DNA of 64,000 nt from an uncultured Clostridia bacterium (lineage in GTDB: Bacteria > Bacillota > Clostridia > Christensenellales > Aristaeellaceae), in the NCBI GenBank assembly GCA_946627565.1, contig CAMOVR010000003.1, positions 1 to 64,000 of the forward strand, read 5' to 3'. Under the pieces are notes generated by a model that saw nothing but the letters and a program-made list of their open reading frames with translations, was not told the origin of the DNA and did no database searches. The translations under genes and the position numbers were made by a program. This document shows positions 34,462 through 42,424 of the stretch, one piece after another. Every line of letters begins with the position of its first letter. Position 1 is the stretch's first letter.

Positions 34462-35601
34462 TTACTTCAGGACATACACGCCATTTTCAATCACAGCAGC
34501 CATGGGTGTCTTGGAAACAGCACCGGTAGCGTCCCAGGTCATGGTGCCGGTGATGCCGTCCACCTGGATGTTGACCATCTGGGGAACCAGAGCGGCGCAG
34601 ACTTCTTCAGGAGACATGCCGTCGGTGATGCCGGCAGCCTTGGCAGCAGCTACGATGGCATAGATTCCGTCATAGGCATCTGCAGCAAACTGGATGGGGG
34701 TCTCGCCGTAGGCGGCTTCATACTTGGCCACGAAGCTCTTGACAGCCTCGTCCTCAGCGGTGGCCACGAAGGGGGTCAGCAGCATGACGCCCTCAGCCAG
34801 GGAGGTGTCAAAGCCTTCGATGCCCAGGATGCCGTCCATGCCGTCCACGCCGAAGAAGACAGGCTTGTATTCACGGGCAGCGGCGGTGGTGAGGATCAGG
34901 GAAGCGGGGGTGTAATAGATGGGCAGGAACACCAGGTCAGCGCCCAGTTCCTGAGCCTTGGAAACCTGCACGGTGAAATCGGTGGTATCGTCATTGAAGA
35001 CTTCCTCGCCCACGATCTCAAGGCCCAGTTCCTTAGCCTTTTCCACGAAGGTATCCCGGATGCCGATGGAGTACACGTCAGCGTTGTTGTAGATCACAAA
35101 GGCCTTTTCGCCCAGCTTGTTTTCCACGATGTACTCGGCAGATGCCTTGCCCTGGTTGGGGTCGGTGAAGCAGATCTGGAACATGTTGCCCTTGTATTCT
35201 CCCTCGGCGTCGGGGGATTCAATCACAGCTTCAGAAGAAGCAGAAGGGGTAACCATCATGACCTGGTCTTCCATGGCCACGGCGGAAACTGCTTCGCAGG
35301 GCTTGGAAGTGGTGGTGCCCAGGATGACCTGTGCGCCGGCGTCCAGAGCCGCATTGTAGGCGTTGACAGCCTTTTCGGGGTTGTGTTCATCGTCCTGGTT
35401 GATCAGGGTGATGTGGAACTCGCCGGCTTCATTGATTTCCTGAACAGCGATCTCAGCGCCGTGCAGGGTTGCCAGACCATAGAGAGCGGCCGGACCGGTG
35501 GTGGGGCCGATATGGGCGATCGTCAGGCTGACCTCGGCAAATGCAGAAACAGCCGTCAGGCAGAGCGCCAGAGCCAGAGCAAAAGCAAGCAGCTTTTTCA
35601 T
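34462..35601 (-). CDS. livJ: Branched-chain amino-acid-type binding protein LivJ
   Basis: This 379-residue type-I periplasmic-binding-fold protein begins MKKLLAFALALALCL and has a signal peptide probably cleaved at AFA/EV. The mature start LTIAHIGPTTGPAALYG is typical of LivJ/LivK ligand-binding proteins, as is the GTTTSKPCEAVSAVA segment. The track adds 24 codons upstream of AAGGAGG, which I drop. No lipobox cysteine follows the signal region, so membrane attachment is unclear. It feeds LivHMGF downstream. The true ligand could be branched-chain amino acids, another amino acid or urea-like compounds. Confidence 0.92.
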   Translation of the reverse strand: MKKLLAFALALALCLTAVSAFAEVSLTIAHIGPTTGPAALYGLATLHGAEIAVQEINEAGEFHITLINQDDEHNPEKAVNAYNAALDAGAQVILGTTTSKPCEAVSAVAMEDQVMMVTPSASSEAVIESPDAEGEYKGNMFQICFTDPNQGKASAEYIVENKLGEKAFVIYNNADVYSIGIRDTFVEKAKELGLEIVGEEVFNDDTTDFTVQVSKAQELGADLVFLPIYYTPASLILTTAAAREYKPVFFGVDGMDGILGIEGFDTSLAEGVMLLTPFVATAEDEAVKSFVAKYEAAYGETPIQFAADAYDGIYAIVAAAKAAGITDGMSPEEVCAALVPQMVNIQVDGITGTMTWDATGAVSKTPMAAVIENGVYVLK

Positions 35602-35664
35602 GGATTGTATTCCTCCTTGTATTATCTGATTTCTCTGCCCTGTCGGCAGGGAAATGATAAAGGC

Positions 35665-35670
35665 ATTATA
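35665..35670 (-). promoter_or_regulatory. Candidate -10 box of livJ
   Basis: A perfect minus-strand TATAAT lies 63 bases upstream of livJ. I could not find a good -35 at normal spacing, so this is weak. Confidence 0.35.
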
Positions 35671-35798
35671 CACCTGAAATACCCGCTTTGAGCCATCCGG
35701 GCATGTATTCTTCGTGTATTTTTCACATTTTCCGCCCCCCGTTTATCCCATTCCCCCCATGTACCCCCGTCTGCGGGGCCTGCAGGGGCGCCATCTTC

Positions 35799-35828
35799 TT
35801 GACAGCCAACAGACAACACATGTAAAAT
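35799..35828 (+). promoter_or_regulatory. Promoter of the CARDB-like surface-protein gene
   Basis: TTGACA (35799-35804) and TAAAAT (35823-35828) are spaced by 18 bases. Transcription would start near 35835 and give a leader of about 80 bases. Confidence 0.55.
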
Positions 35829-35882
35829 ATGAAAGAATTCAGCAGGAATTCGTTTTATATCCCGCCTTTTATCCGAATGAGC

Positions 35883-35919
35883 AAAAGGAGGTTGGGCGGT
35901 TTTTTCCGCCTGCATCATG
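35883..35919 (+). promoter_or_regulatory. Ribosome site separated from its start codon by a hairpin
   Basis: AAAAGGAGG ends 25 bases before the ATG at 35917, too far for normal initiation. Between them GGCGG-TTTTTT-CCGCC can fold. Removing that 16-base hairpin leaves 9 bases, an ordinary spacing. Confidence 0.5.
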
Positions 35920-37722
35920 ACCATGTTGAAACAAATGCAATGCAAATCAATGGGTCGCACCTGCCTTATGACCCTTGTTCTTTTCGCTGTGCTTCTTTTC
36001 TGTCTCGGCTCCGCCTGTGCCGATGAGGTCAATCCCCTCCGGGTCTCCATGCAGGTTTCCCAGACGGCCTTTACCGAGCCTGCAGACATAACCGTATCCA
36101 TCCGGGTGGCCAATACCGGAGAGGAAACCCTGCCCGGCGCCGTGACCCTGTTCTATCCCGACGGCACACAGGTGGAAGAATTCGGGGCCCCCATTCTGGA
36201 GGGCGGGGCCAGCAAATCCTGGACGGGCAACATCAGCGTCACCCAGGCCATGCTGGATGCCGGCAAGATCACCTTCCGGATCCGTTATTCCCTCTATAAC
36301 GAAGACGGCGACCTGGTTTCCAAGTCCAGAAACTTTTCCAAGGAAATCTCCTATACCGGCGGCGTGGTCTCCCTGGATGTCAGCCGGACCATCACCCCGG
36401 CCATGGCTTCCAAGGGCCAGGAAGTCTCCATCCGCTACGATATTGTCAACACCGGCACCCTGGAGGCCACGGACATCTCTCTGTCCGAATCTGCAGCCGT
36501 CTCCTCCGTCCGGGGCTCCATCGCCAGCATTGCCCCCGGTGAAAAGGGTTCCTACACCTTTACCGCCACCATGGGCAGCAAGGACATGACCAGCCAGGCC
36601 ACCATCACCTACAAGGCAGGCGGCAGAACGGAAACCATCCTCAAGGAACCCGCCACCATCAAGTACGGTGAGATCCGCCTCAAGTCCACCATTTCTTCGG
36701 ACAAAAAGGGCGGCGTACCCGGGGACACCGTCAAGCTGACACTGAAACTGGCCAACTCCGCCAAGACGGATTACACCAACATCACCGTCACGGACCCCGT
36801 CCTGGGCCTGCTGTTTACCAACGTCACCGCCACCGCCGGCAAAACCACCACCCTTGAAAAGGAAGTTGTCATCGACACCACCACAAACTACCAGTTTTCC
36901 ATCACAGCCACCGACGGGGAAGGCAACGAAATCGAGACAGCCTCCAATCTGCTGACCGTCACAGCCGTCTCCCCGGAGCAGGTGATCTCCCTGTCCGTGG
37001 TGGCCGAGGCTGACCGCAGCATTATCTATACCGTCCCGGGCACTGTACGCTTTACCGTCTCGGTCACCAACGAATCCACCGTGGACGTAACCGATGTGCG
37101 GGTCACATCCTCCGGCGTAACGCTGTACACCTTCCCCTCCATCTATTCCGGCGAGACCCGGACCTTCACCAGGGACGTTTCCGTATCCATGAAGGGCACG
37201 TTCCAGTTTGAAGCCAGTACCCTCAACCAGCTCCAGGAGCGGGTGTCCTTCTCCAGCAACACCCTGAAGATCGACAGTGCCTCCCCCACTGAGGTGCCCA
37301 CGGAAGTGCCCATTGTCACGCCGCCCAAGCCCGAGCTTCAGAACCTGCCCACAGAAGATGACCTGAACGAGACCGTCAAGGCCCTGCAGCAGCCCCTTAT
37401 GACCGTCGGCATCGTATTTGTGAGTCTGTTCGCCCTCGGTTTCATCCTGCTGTGTGCCGCAGCTCTGCGGCGCAGGAAGCTCAAGCTTGAATCCGCCGCG
37501 GCCCTGGACCATCTCTCCGGCGGCGGAAGCCGCGACTATACAGCCCCGGGCGGAAACTTCATGCCCCAGGAGGAACCGGAAGAAACCCCGGATGATAACA
37601 GCGGATTCTTCCCGGAAACCACCACGGAAGACACCTCCTACTACACCTCCCAGATGCCGGATGCACCTGATAAGAAGGAAGATGACGGGGACCGGCCGGA
37701 TCCGGATGACATTCAGCTGTAA
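35917..37722 (+). CDS. Membrane-anchored surface protein with tandem CARDB/DUF11-like beta domains
   Basis: This 601-residue protein has a signal peptide (cleavage near ACA/DE). Four or so beta-sandwich repeats with NTGE, VNTGTLEATDI and VTNESTVDVTDV cores follow. A threonine/proline-rich linker (about 455-480) leads to one transmembrane helix (about 500-520) with a basic RRRK stop. An acidic cytoplasmic tail of about 80 residues ends the protein. The repeats resemble CARDB or DUF11 adhesion-type modules, which are structural or binding rather than catalytic. The start is unusual: no ribosome site lies close to the ATG, but a hairpin may bring AAAAGGAGG near. The ligand is unknown. It is divergent from livJ. 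Confidence 0.78.
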   Translation: MTMLKQMQCKSMGRTCLMTLVLFAVLLFCLGSACADEVNPLRVSMQVSQTAFTEPADITVSIRVANTGEETLPGAVTLFYPDGTQVEEFGAPILEGGASKSWTGNISVTQAMLDAGKITFRIRYSLYNEDGDLVSKSRNFSKEISYTGGVVSLDVSRTITPAMASKGQEVSIRYDIVNTGTLEATDISLSESAAVSSVRGSIASIAPGEKGSYTFTATMGSKDMTSQATITYKAGGRTETILKEPATIKYGEIRLKSTISSDKKGGVPGDTVKLTLKLANSAKTDYTNITVTDPVLGLLFTNVTATAGKTTTLEKEVVIDTTTNYQFSITATDGEGNEIETASNLLTVTAVSPEQVISLSVVAEADRSIIYTVPGTVRFTVSVTNESTVDVTDVRVTSSGVTLYTFPSIYSGETRTFTRDVSVSMKGTFQFEASTLNQLQERVSFSSNTLKIDSASPTEVPTEVPIVTPPKPELQNLPTEDDLNETVKALQQPLMTVGIVFVSLFALGFILLCAAALRRRKLKLESAAALDHLSGGGSRDYTAPGGNFMPQEEPEETPDDNSGFFPETTTEDTSYYTSQMPDAPDKKEDDGDRPDPDDIQL

Positions 37723-37734
37723 CTTCATCAATTG

Positions 37735-37770
37735 CGCGGCCCCATTTTCCGGGGCCGCGTTTCTTGCTTT
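37735..37770 (+). terminator. Terminator of the surface-protein gene
   Basis: CGCGGCCCC and GGGGCCGCG flank ATTTTCC, followed by TTTCTTGCTTTTTT. Confidence 0.85.
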
Positions 37771-37834
37771 TTTCGCCGTTTTCAGGCACAATTCTCAACT
37801 GAATCCATTCGCATCTATTCAGAAAGGAGCGGAC

Positions 37835-37861
37835 ATGCATACCATGTCCTGTCATACATGA
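37835..37861 (+). CDS. Eight-codon leader ORF ahead of the GH2 gene
   Basis: The strong ribosome site AAAGGAG at 37823-37829 is correctly spaced for the ATG at 37835, not for the GH2 start at 37867. Reading from 37835 gives MHTMSCHT and a TGA five bases before the GH2 ATG. The ribosome could reinitiate on GH2 after this tiny ORF. Expression of the peptide is unproven. Confidence 0.45.
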   Translation: MHTMSCHT

Positions 37862-37866
37862 TATAA

Positions 37867-40179
37867 ATGAAGAAGCAATCTTTTACCGAAGGCTGGATCT
37901 TTGAAGGACAGAAAATCACACTTCCCCATGATGCCATGATTCACGGCACCAGGAGCGCTGACGCGCCTTCTGCCAGCGCTCAGGGATATTTTGCCGGCGG
38001 ATCCTACAGCTATGAAAAGCATTTCTTAAGGCCCGATGCCGGACAGGTTATTCTGGAATTTGAAGGCGTTTACCGCAATGCCCGGGTCCTCCTCAACGGG
38101 ACTGAGGCAGCCTGTCACGCCTACGGTTATACACCCTTTCTTGTGGATATATCAGACCTTCTTAAGGACGGCGAAAATGTTCTTCAGGTCCTGTGCGATA
38201 ACGAGCAGCAGCCGGATTCCCGCTGGTACGCCGGCGCGGGCATCTACCGCCCCGTCTGGCTCTGGACGGGAGACGGTGCCGTCCTGAAGCCCTTCTCCGT
38301 CTCCATTACCACCGAGTCCACCGCCCCTGCCCGGATCCGGGTGGAGACAGACTGTGAAGAAGAAACCGATGTCATCATCAGCCTTCAGGGGCAGGTGGTT
38401 GCAAAGGGACATGGCAATGACTGCATGCTCAGCATACCGGATGCCCTTCTCTGGAGCGATGAGACCCCGGTTCTCTATACCTGCACCGTGCAGAGCTCCA
38501 CGGATTCCATCTCCCAGTCCTTCGGCATCCGCCTGATCACCCGCAGCCGCGACGGCATCGAAATCAACTGGAAGCCTGTCAAGCTCCGGGGCGGGTGCAT
38601 CCACCACGACAGCGGCATTCTGGGCAGCGCCACCTATGATGAAATGGAATGGCGCCGCATCCGCATGCTGAAGGAAGCCGGCTTCAATGCCGTAAGATCT
38701 GCCCACAACCCCATCTCCCGGGCTGCTCTGGAGGCATGCGATGCCCTGGGGCTTTACGTCATGGATGAGAGCTGGGACATGTGGTTCAGCCACAAATCCC
38801 GCTTTGACTATGCGGACAAATGGCGGGACAACTGGCAGCAGGACCTGGAAGCCATGGTCCTCAGGGACCGGAACCATCCCAGCGTCATTCTGTATTCCAT
38901 CGGCAATGAGGTCTCGGAACCCGCTTCGCCCGAGGGCCAGGAGGCAGAAAGGCGCATGGTGGACTTCATGCATGCCCTGGATTCCTCCCGTCTGGTCACC
39001 GGCGGCTTTAACCTGATGATCATCTCCAGCGCCGCCAAAGGCAAGGGCATCTATGACAAGGCAGACGAGGGCGGCTCCGGCTGGGACAGCGACAGCGCAA
39101 AGAAAATGGGGAATATGAATTCCACCCTTTTCAATCTCATCACCAGCGTGGTGGGCACGGGCATGAACCTGACCGCCAACAGCCGCAAAGCAGATGCGGC
39201 CACATCACCGGGACTGGACCTGCTGGACGTGGCAGGCTACAACTATGCCAGCGGACGCTACAGAAAGGACGGCAGGCTGCATCCGGACCGTCTCATCGTG
39301 GGCAGCGAGACCTTCCCCCAGGACATCGCCAAGAACTGGCGCATGGTGGAAAAGTATCCCTGGCTGTGCGGCGATTTCATGTGGACCGCCTGGGACTATC
39401 TGGGTGAGGCGGGCATCGGTGCCTGGGCCTATACCAAAGACGGCAAGGGCTTCAACAAGCCCTATCCCTGGCTTCTGGCGGACTGCGGCGCCCTGGACCT
39501 GCTGGGCAACCCCACCGGCGAACTGTTCCTGGCCCAGGCCGTGTGGGGCACCGGACCCAAAGTACAGCTCGCCGTACAGCCCGTAAACCACAAAAAACGC
39601 CCCGCCAAGGCTGTCTGGCGCGGCACCAATGCCATTCCCGGCTGGAGCTGGGAGGGGTGCGAAGGCAAAATGGCCACCGTGGAAGTCTATGCCGCCTCCG
39701 GCACCGTTGCCCTGATGCTCAACGGCGTGGAAGTCGGCCGCAAACCTGTGCGCAGCTGCCGGGCCGTTTTCCGCCTCCGCTATGTGCCGGGCACCCTGTC
39801 TGCCGCCCTCTACAGCCAGGACGGCACCATCGTGGCCACCTCTGAGCTGACCAGCGCCTCCGGCCCCCTGCAGATCCATATGAATGCCCCGGAAACCATC
39901 CACCACCGGGATATCATCCATGTGGACCTGTCCATTGCGGACAGCGAAGGGCACATTGAAAGGAACCGGGACGAACAGATCTCCCTGGAAGTGCACGGCG
40001 GTGAGCTCCTGGCCTTTGGCAGCGCCAATCCCCGCACGGAGGAGCGCTATGATGCAGGCCGCTTTACCACCTACTACGGCCAGGCCATGGCCGTCATCCG
40101 GGTGGGCACCGGGGATTCCCTGAAGATCTCCGTGTCCTCCTCCCTCTATGAGGGCAGCCGGATTTTCCCCATCACCTGA
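37867..40179 (+). CDS. GH2 beta-galactosidase-type enzyme
   Basis: This 770-residue cytoplasmic GH2 protein begins with the classic FTEGWIFEGQKITLPHDAM sugar-binding-domain opening. Its barrel has the acid/base Glu in YSIGNEVSE (about 346) and the nucleophile in VGSETFPQ (about 481). After the barrel come the Ig-like C-terminal domains common in large clostridial beta-galactosidases (DUF4982-type and a final GH2 C-terminal domain). There is no signal peptide. It most likely releases galactose from galacto-oligosaccharides, possibly products of the GH53 enzyme (inference). Its own ribosome site is absent; a leader ORF ends five bases upstream. A different beta-glycoside specificity is possible. 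Confidence 0.88.
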   Translation: MKKQSFTEGWIFEGQKITLPHDAMIHGTRSADAPSASAQGYFAGGSYSYEKHFLRPDAGQVILEFEGVYRNARVLLNGTEAACHAYGYTPFLVDISDLLKDGENVLQVLCDNEQQPDSRWYAGAGIYRPVWLWTGDGAVLKPFSVSITTESTAPARIRVETDCEEETDVIISLQGQVVAKGHGNDCMLSIPDALLWSDETPVLYTCTVQSSTDSISQSFGIRLITRSRDGIEINWKPVKLRGGCIHHDSGILGSATYDEMEWRRIRMLKEAGFNAVRSAHNPISRAALEACDALGLYVMDESWDMWFSHKSRFDYADKWRDNWQQDLEAMVLRDRNHPSVILYSIGNEVSEPASPEGQEAERRMVDFMHALDSSRLVTGGFNLMIISSAAKGKGIYDKADEGGSGWDSDSAKKMGNMNSTLFNLITSVVGTGMNLTANSRKADAATSPGLDLLDVAGYNYASGRYRKDGRLHPDRLIVGSETFPQDIAKNWRMVEKYPWLCGDFMWTAWDYLGEAGIGAWAYTKDGKGFNKPYPWLLADCGALDLLGNPTGELFLAQAVWGTGPKVQLAVQPVNHKKRPAKAVWRGTNAIPGWSWEGCEGKMATVEVYAASGTVALMLNGVEVGRKPVRSCRAVFRLRYVPGTLSAALYSQDGTIVATSELTSASGPLQIHMNAPETIHHRDIIHVDLSIADSEGHIERNRDEQISLEVHGGELLAFGSANPRTEERYDAGRFTTYYGQAMAVIRVGTGDSLKISVSSSLYEGSRIFPIT

Positions 40180-40225
40180 CCTGTCCTGTATGGTTCCTTT
40201 TTTCCCGTATTTTGGTCCTTGTTTT

Positions 40226-40322
40226 TTTCGACAGAAGTGCTAAAACTCCCATCTGCACATCCATGGATGTGCAGGCCGGACATACGCCGGCCACACAGAA
40301 TAAAGACATTTGTCGAAAGGAA
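40226..40322 (+). ncRNA. Structured leader of the MATE gene (riboswitch candidate)
   Basis: An 8-bp outer pair, TTTCGACA (40226-40233) with TGTCGAAA (40311-40318), encloses two hairpins. The first is a 22-bp perfect palindrome at 40253-40274. The second is GGCCGG-ACATACG-CCGGCC at 40274-40292. The 3' strand of the outer stem overlaps the AAAGGAA ribosome site of the MATE gene, so folding would block translation. I could not match it to a known riboswitch class. A possible -10 (TAAAAC at 40241) inside it would argue against the full structure. Confidence 0.5.
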
Positions 40323-40327
40323 CATAT

Positions 40328-41812
40328 ATGTCCCGTACCATAACCCGGGATCTGACAAAGGGCCGTCCCCTTTCCCTGATCCTCAGTTTCACCCTTCCCC
40401 TGCTCTTTGGCTTTCTGTTCCAGCAGTTCTACAGTTTCGTGGATACCGCCATCGTAGGCAAGTACCTCGGGGCTGCCAAGCTGGCTGCCGTGGGCGACAC
40501 CGGCTCCATCAACTTCCTTGTTCTGGGCTTCTGCCAGGGAGCCTGTGCCGGGTTTTCCATTCCCATCGCCCAGGCCTTCGGTGCCAGGGACGAGCGTGAG
40601 ATGCGGCGCTGTGTTTCCGCCTCCGTATATCTGAGCGCTGCCGTGAGTCTTGTCATGGCGGTCCTCACATCCCTTCTCTGCCCTGCCATGCTGCGGCTCA
40701 TGAATACACCGGAGGCAATCATCTCCGATGCCGTTTCCTATATCCGCATCATCTTCATAGGCATTCCGGTGACCATTCTCTACAACATGGCCAGCGGCAT
40801 CCTCCGGTCCCTGGGCGACAGCAAAACCCCGGTTTTCTTCCTGGTGGTGGCTTCCCTGGTGAACGTGGCCCTGGACCTGTTCTTTATCATCTGCCTGAAA
40901 CTGGATGTGGCCGGCGCCGCGCTGGCCACCCTGATCTCCCAGCTTGTCTCCGGCGTCGGCTGCGTCATCGTCCTGCGCCGGAACTTCCCCATGCTCACAT
41001 CAGGAAAGGGCGAAGGGGGACCTGACCTGAAGCGGATGAAGGAACTGCTCCTGGTGGGCCTGCCCATGGGACTGCAGTATTCCATCACCGCTGTGGGCTC
41101 CGTCATTGTCCAGTGGTCCGTCAACGGCCTCGGCGTGGCTGCCGTGGCTGCCATCGCGGCCGCCGGCAAGCTGAGCATTTTCTTCTGCTGTGTCTTTGAC
41201 GCCCTGGCCACCACCATGGCCACCTACGCGGGCCAGAACATGGGTGCCCGGGACGTGGACCGCATCGACCTTGGCCTGAAGAATGCCGCCGTCATTGGCA
41301 GCATATACTCAGCCCTGGCTTTCCTGGTCATCTGGTTCTTCTCCCCTGCCCTGCTTTCCCTCTTTGTGGACGCCGGGACAGAGGCGGAAGTCATGGACAT
41401 GGCCGTCACGTACATCCGCATCAACGGTGCCTTCTATATTCCCCTTCTGTTCGTCAACATCCTCAGGCTCTCCATCCAGGGCATGGGGTACACCAGGGTC
41501 GCCATGCTGGCGGGTGTCTTTGAAATGGTCGCCCGCACCGCAGTTGCCCTTTTCCTGGTCCCCGTCATGGGTTTTGCCGGGGCCTGCCTGGCAAATCCGG
41601 CCGCATGGATCATGGCGGACCTCTTCCTCTTCCCCTGCTATGCCTTTGTCATCCGTGCCGTGCGGGAGCGCCTGCATGTGCCGGTGAGAAGCCATGGACT
41701 TCTTCATCACAAGGAGGCGGAACATGCGTCTGCTGCTTCTGGCCGACCTTCATGGAAACATGGTCGCACTGTCGGCTATGGAGACCGTTATTCAGCAACT
41801 GAAGCCAGATAA
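40328..41812 (+). CDS. MATE-family multidrug/metabolite efflux transporter
   Basis: This 494-residue MATE antiporter has 12 predicted membrane segments in two bundles. MATE-like sequence includes LPLLFGFLFQQFYSFVDTAIVGKYLG at the start and GLPMGLQYSI opening the second half. It exports cationic or other small molecules using a Na+ or H+ gradient. The ATG at 40328 follows AAAGGAA. The last 30 or so codons overlap the next gene by 89 bases in a different frame and look unlike a MATE tail. The natural stop may therefore have been lost, or the overlap may be tolerated. A structured leader precedes it. Confidence 0.9.
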   Translation: MSRTITRDLTKGRPLSLILSFTLPLLFGFLFQQFYSFVDTAIVGKYLGAAKLAAVGDTGSINFLVLGFCQGACAGFSIPIAQAFGARDEREMRRCVSASVYLSAAVSLVMAVLTSLLCPAMLRLMNTPEAIISDAVSYIRIIFIGIPVTILYNMASGILRSLGDSKTPVFFLVVASLVNVALDLFFIICLKLDVAGAALATLISQLVSGVGCVIVLRRNFPMLTSGKGEGGPDLKRMKELLLVGLPMGLQYSITAVGSVIVQWSVNGLGVAAVAAIAAAGKLSIFFCCVFDALATTMATYAGQNMGARDVDRIDLGLKNAAVIGSIYSALAFLVIWFFSPALLSLFVDAGTEAEVMDMAVTYIRINGAFYIPLLFVNILRLSIQGMGYTRVAMLAGVFEMVARTAVALFLVPVMGFAGACLANPAAWIMADLFLFPCYAFVIRAVRERLHVPVRSHGLLHHKEAEHASAASGRPSWKHGRTVGYGDRYSATEAR

Positions 41813-42410
41813 GATCCTTTTCCTGGGTGATGCAGTGGGCAAGGGACCCCAGAGCCGGGAAACCCTGGACTGGGTCCGTGAAAGATGCAGCACGGTCATA
41901 GGAGGCAACTGGGACTTTGGTGTCGGCCACATGAAATACCCCAATGACGCCTATTACTGGAGACAGCTGGGCCAGGAGCGTCTGGCCTACCTGCGCTCTC
42001 TCCCCATGGAAGCAGAAGTGACCCTCTCAGGGCTCCGTCTGCGCCTGCTCCACGGCCGGCCCATAACCGGCCTTCTCAGGGTGCAGACGGAAAAGGAGCT
42101 GCTGGAGCCCCTCTTCCACACGCCATCCGGGGACTTTGACGGCGTCATTTTTGCTGACAGCCACCGTCCCTTTTTCCGTACCCTTGACTGCGGCTACATC
42201 ATGAACACCGGCAGTGTGGGCAACAGCATGGGCGTTCCCAGGGCCCACGCCCTTATGCTGGAGGGCGGGGACAACGGTGTTCTTCTCTCCACCATCCTCT
42301 CTGTCCCCTACGACAACCGCCTGACCGCAAACCTTGCCCAGCAGGATCCGGATCTTCCCCGGGGTGAAGCGTATATCCGTGAGATCCTCACAGGCATCTA
42401 TTCACGCTGA
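41724..42410 (+). CDS. YfcE-type metallophosphoesterase
   Basis: This 228-residue calcineurin-like phosphoesterase has the metal-binding blocks ADLHGN, GDAVGKG, GGNWD and NTGSVG. Some core histidines are altered: FADSHRPF stands where GHTH is usual, with the histidine kept. The start at 41724 is set by AAGGAGG six bases upstream; the track's longer start lies in the MATE tail. The family hydrolyses phosphodiesters or phosphomonoesters in the cytoplasm. The substrate is unknown. It overlaps the MATE gene by 89 bases and precedes the exoprotein gene by 14, suggesting one transcript. Confidence 0.87.
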   Translation: MRLLLLADLHGNMVALSAMETVIQQLKPDKILFLGDAVGKGPQSRETLDWVRERCSTVIGGNWDFGVGHMKYPNDAYYWRQLGQERLAYLRSLPMEAEVTLSGLRLRLLHGRPITGLLRVQTEKELLEPLFHTPSGDFDGVIFADSHRPFFRTLDCGYIMNTGSVGNSMGVPRAHALMLEGGDNGVLLSTILSVPYDNRLTANLAQQDPDLPRGEAYIREILTGIYSR

Positions 42411-42424
42411 AGGAGGTAAAGCAA

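Noticed and set aside
40253-40274. 22-bp palindrome as a recombination or attachment site
   Set aside because: No integrase, resolvase or duplicated copy is visible; it fits better as part of the leader RNA of the MATE gene.
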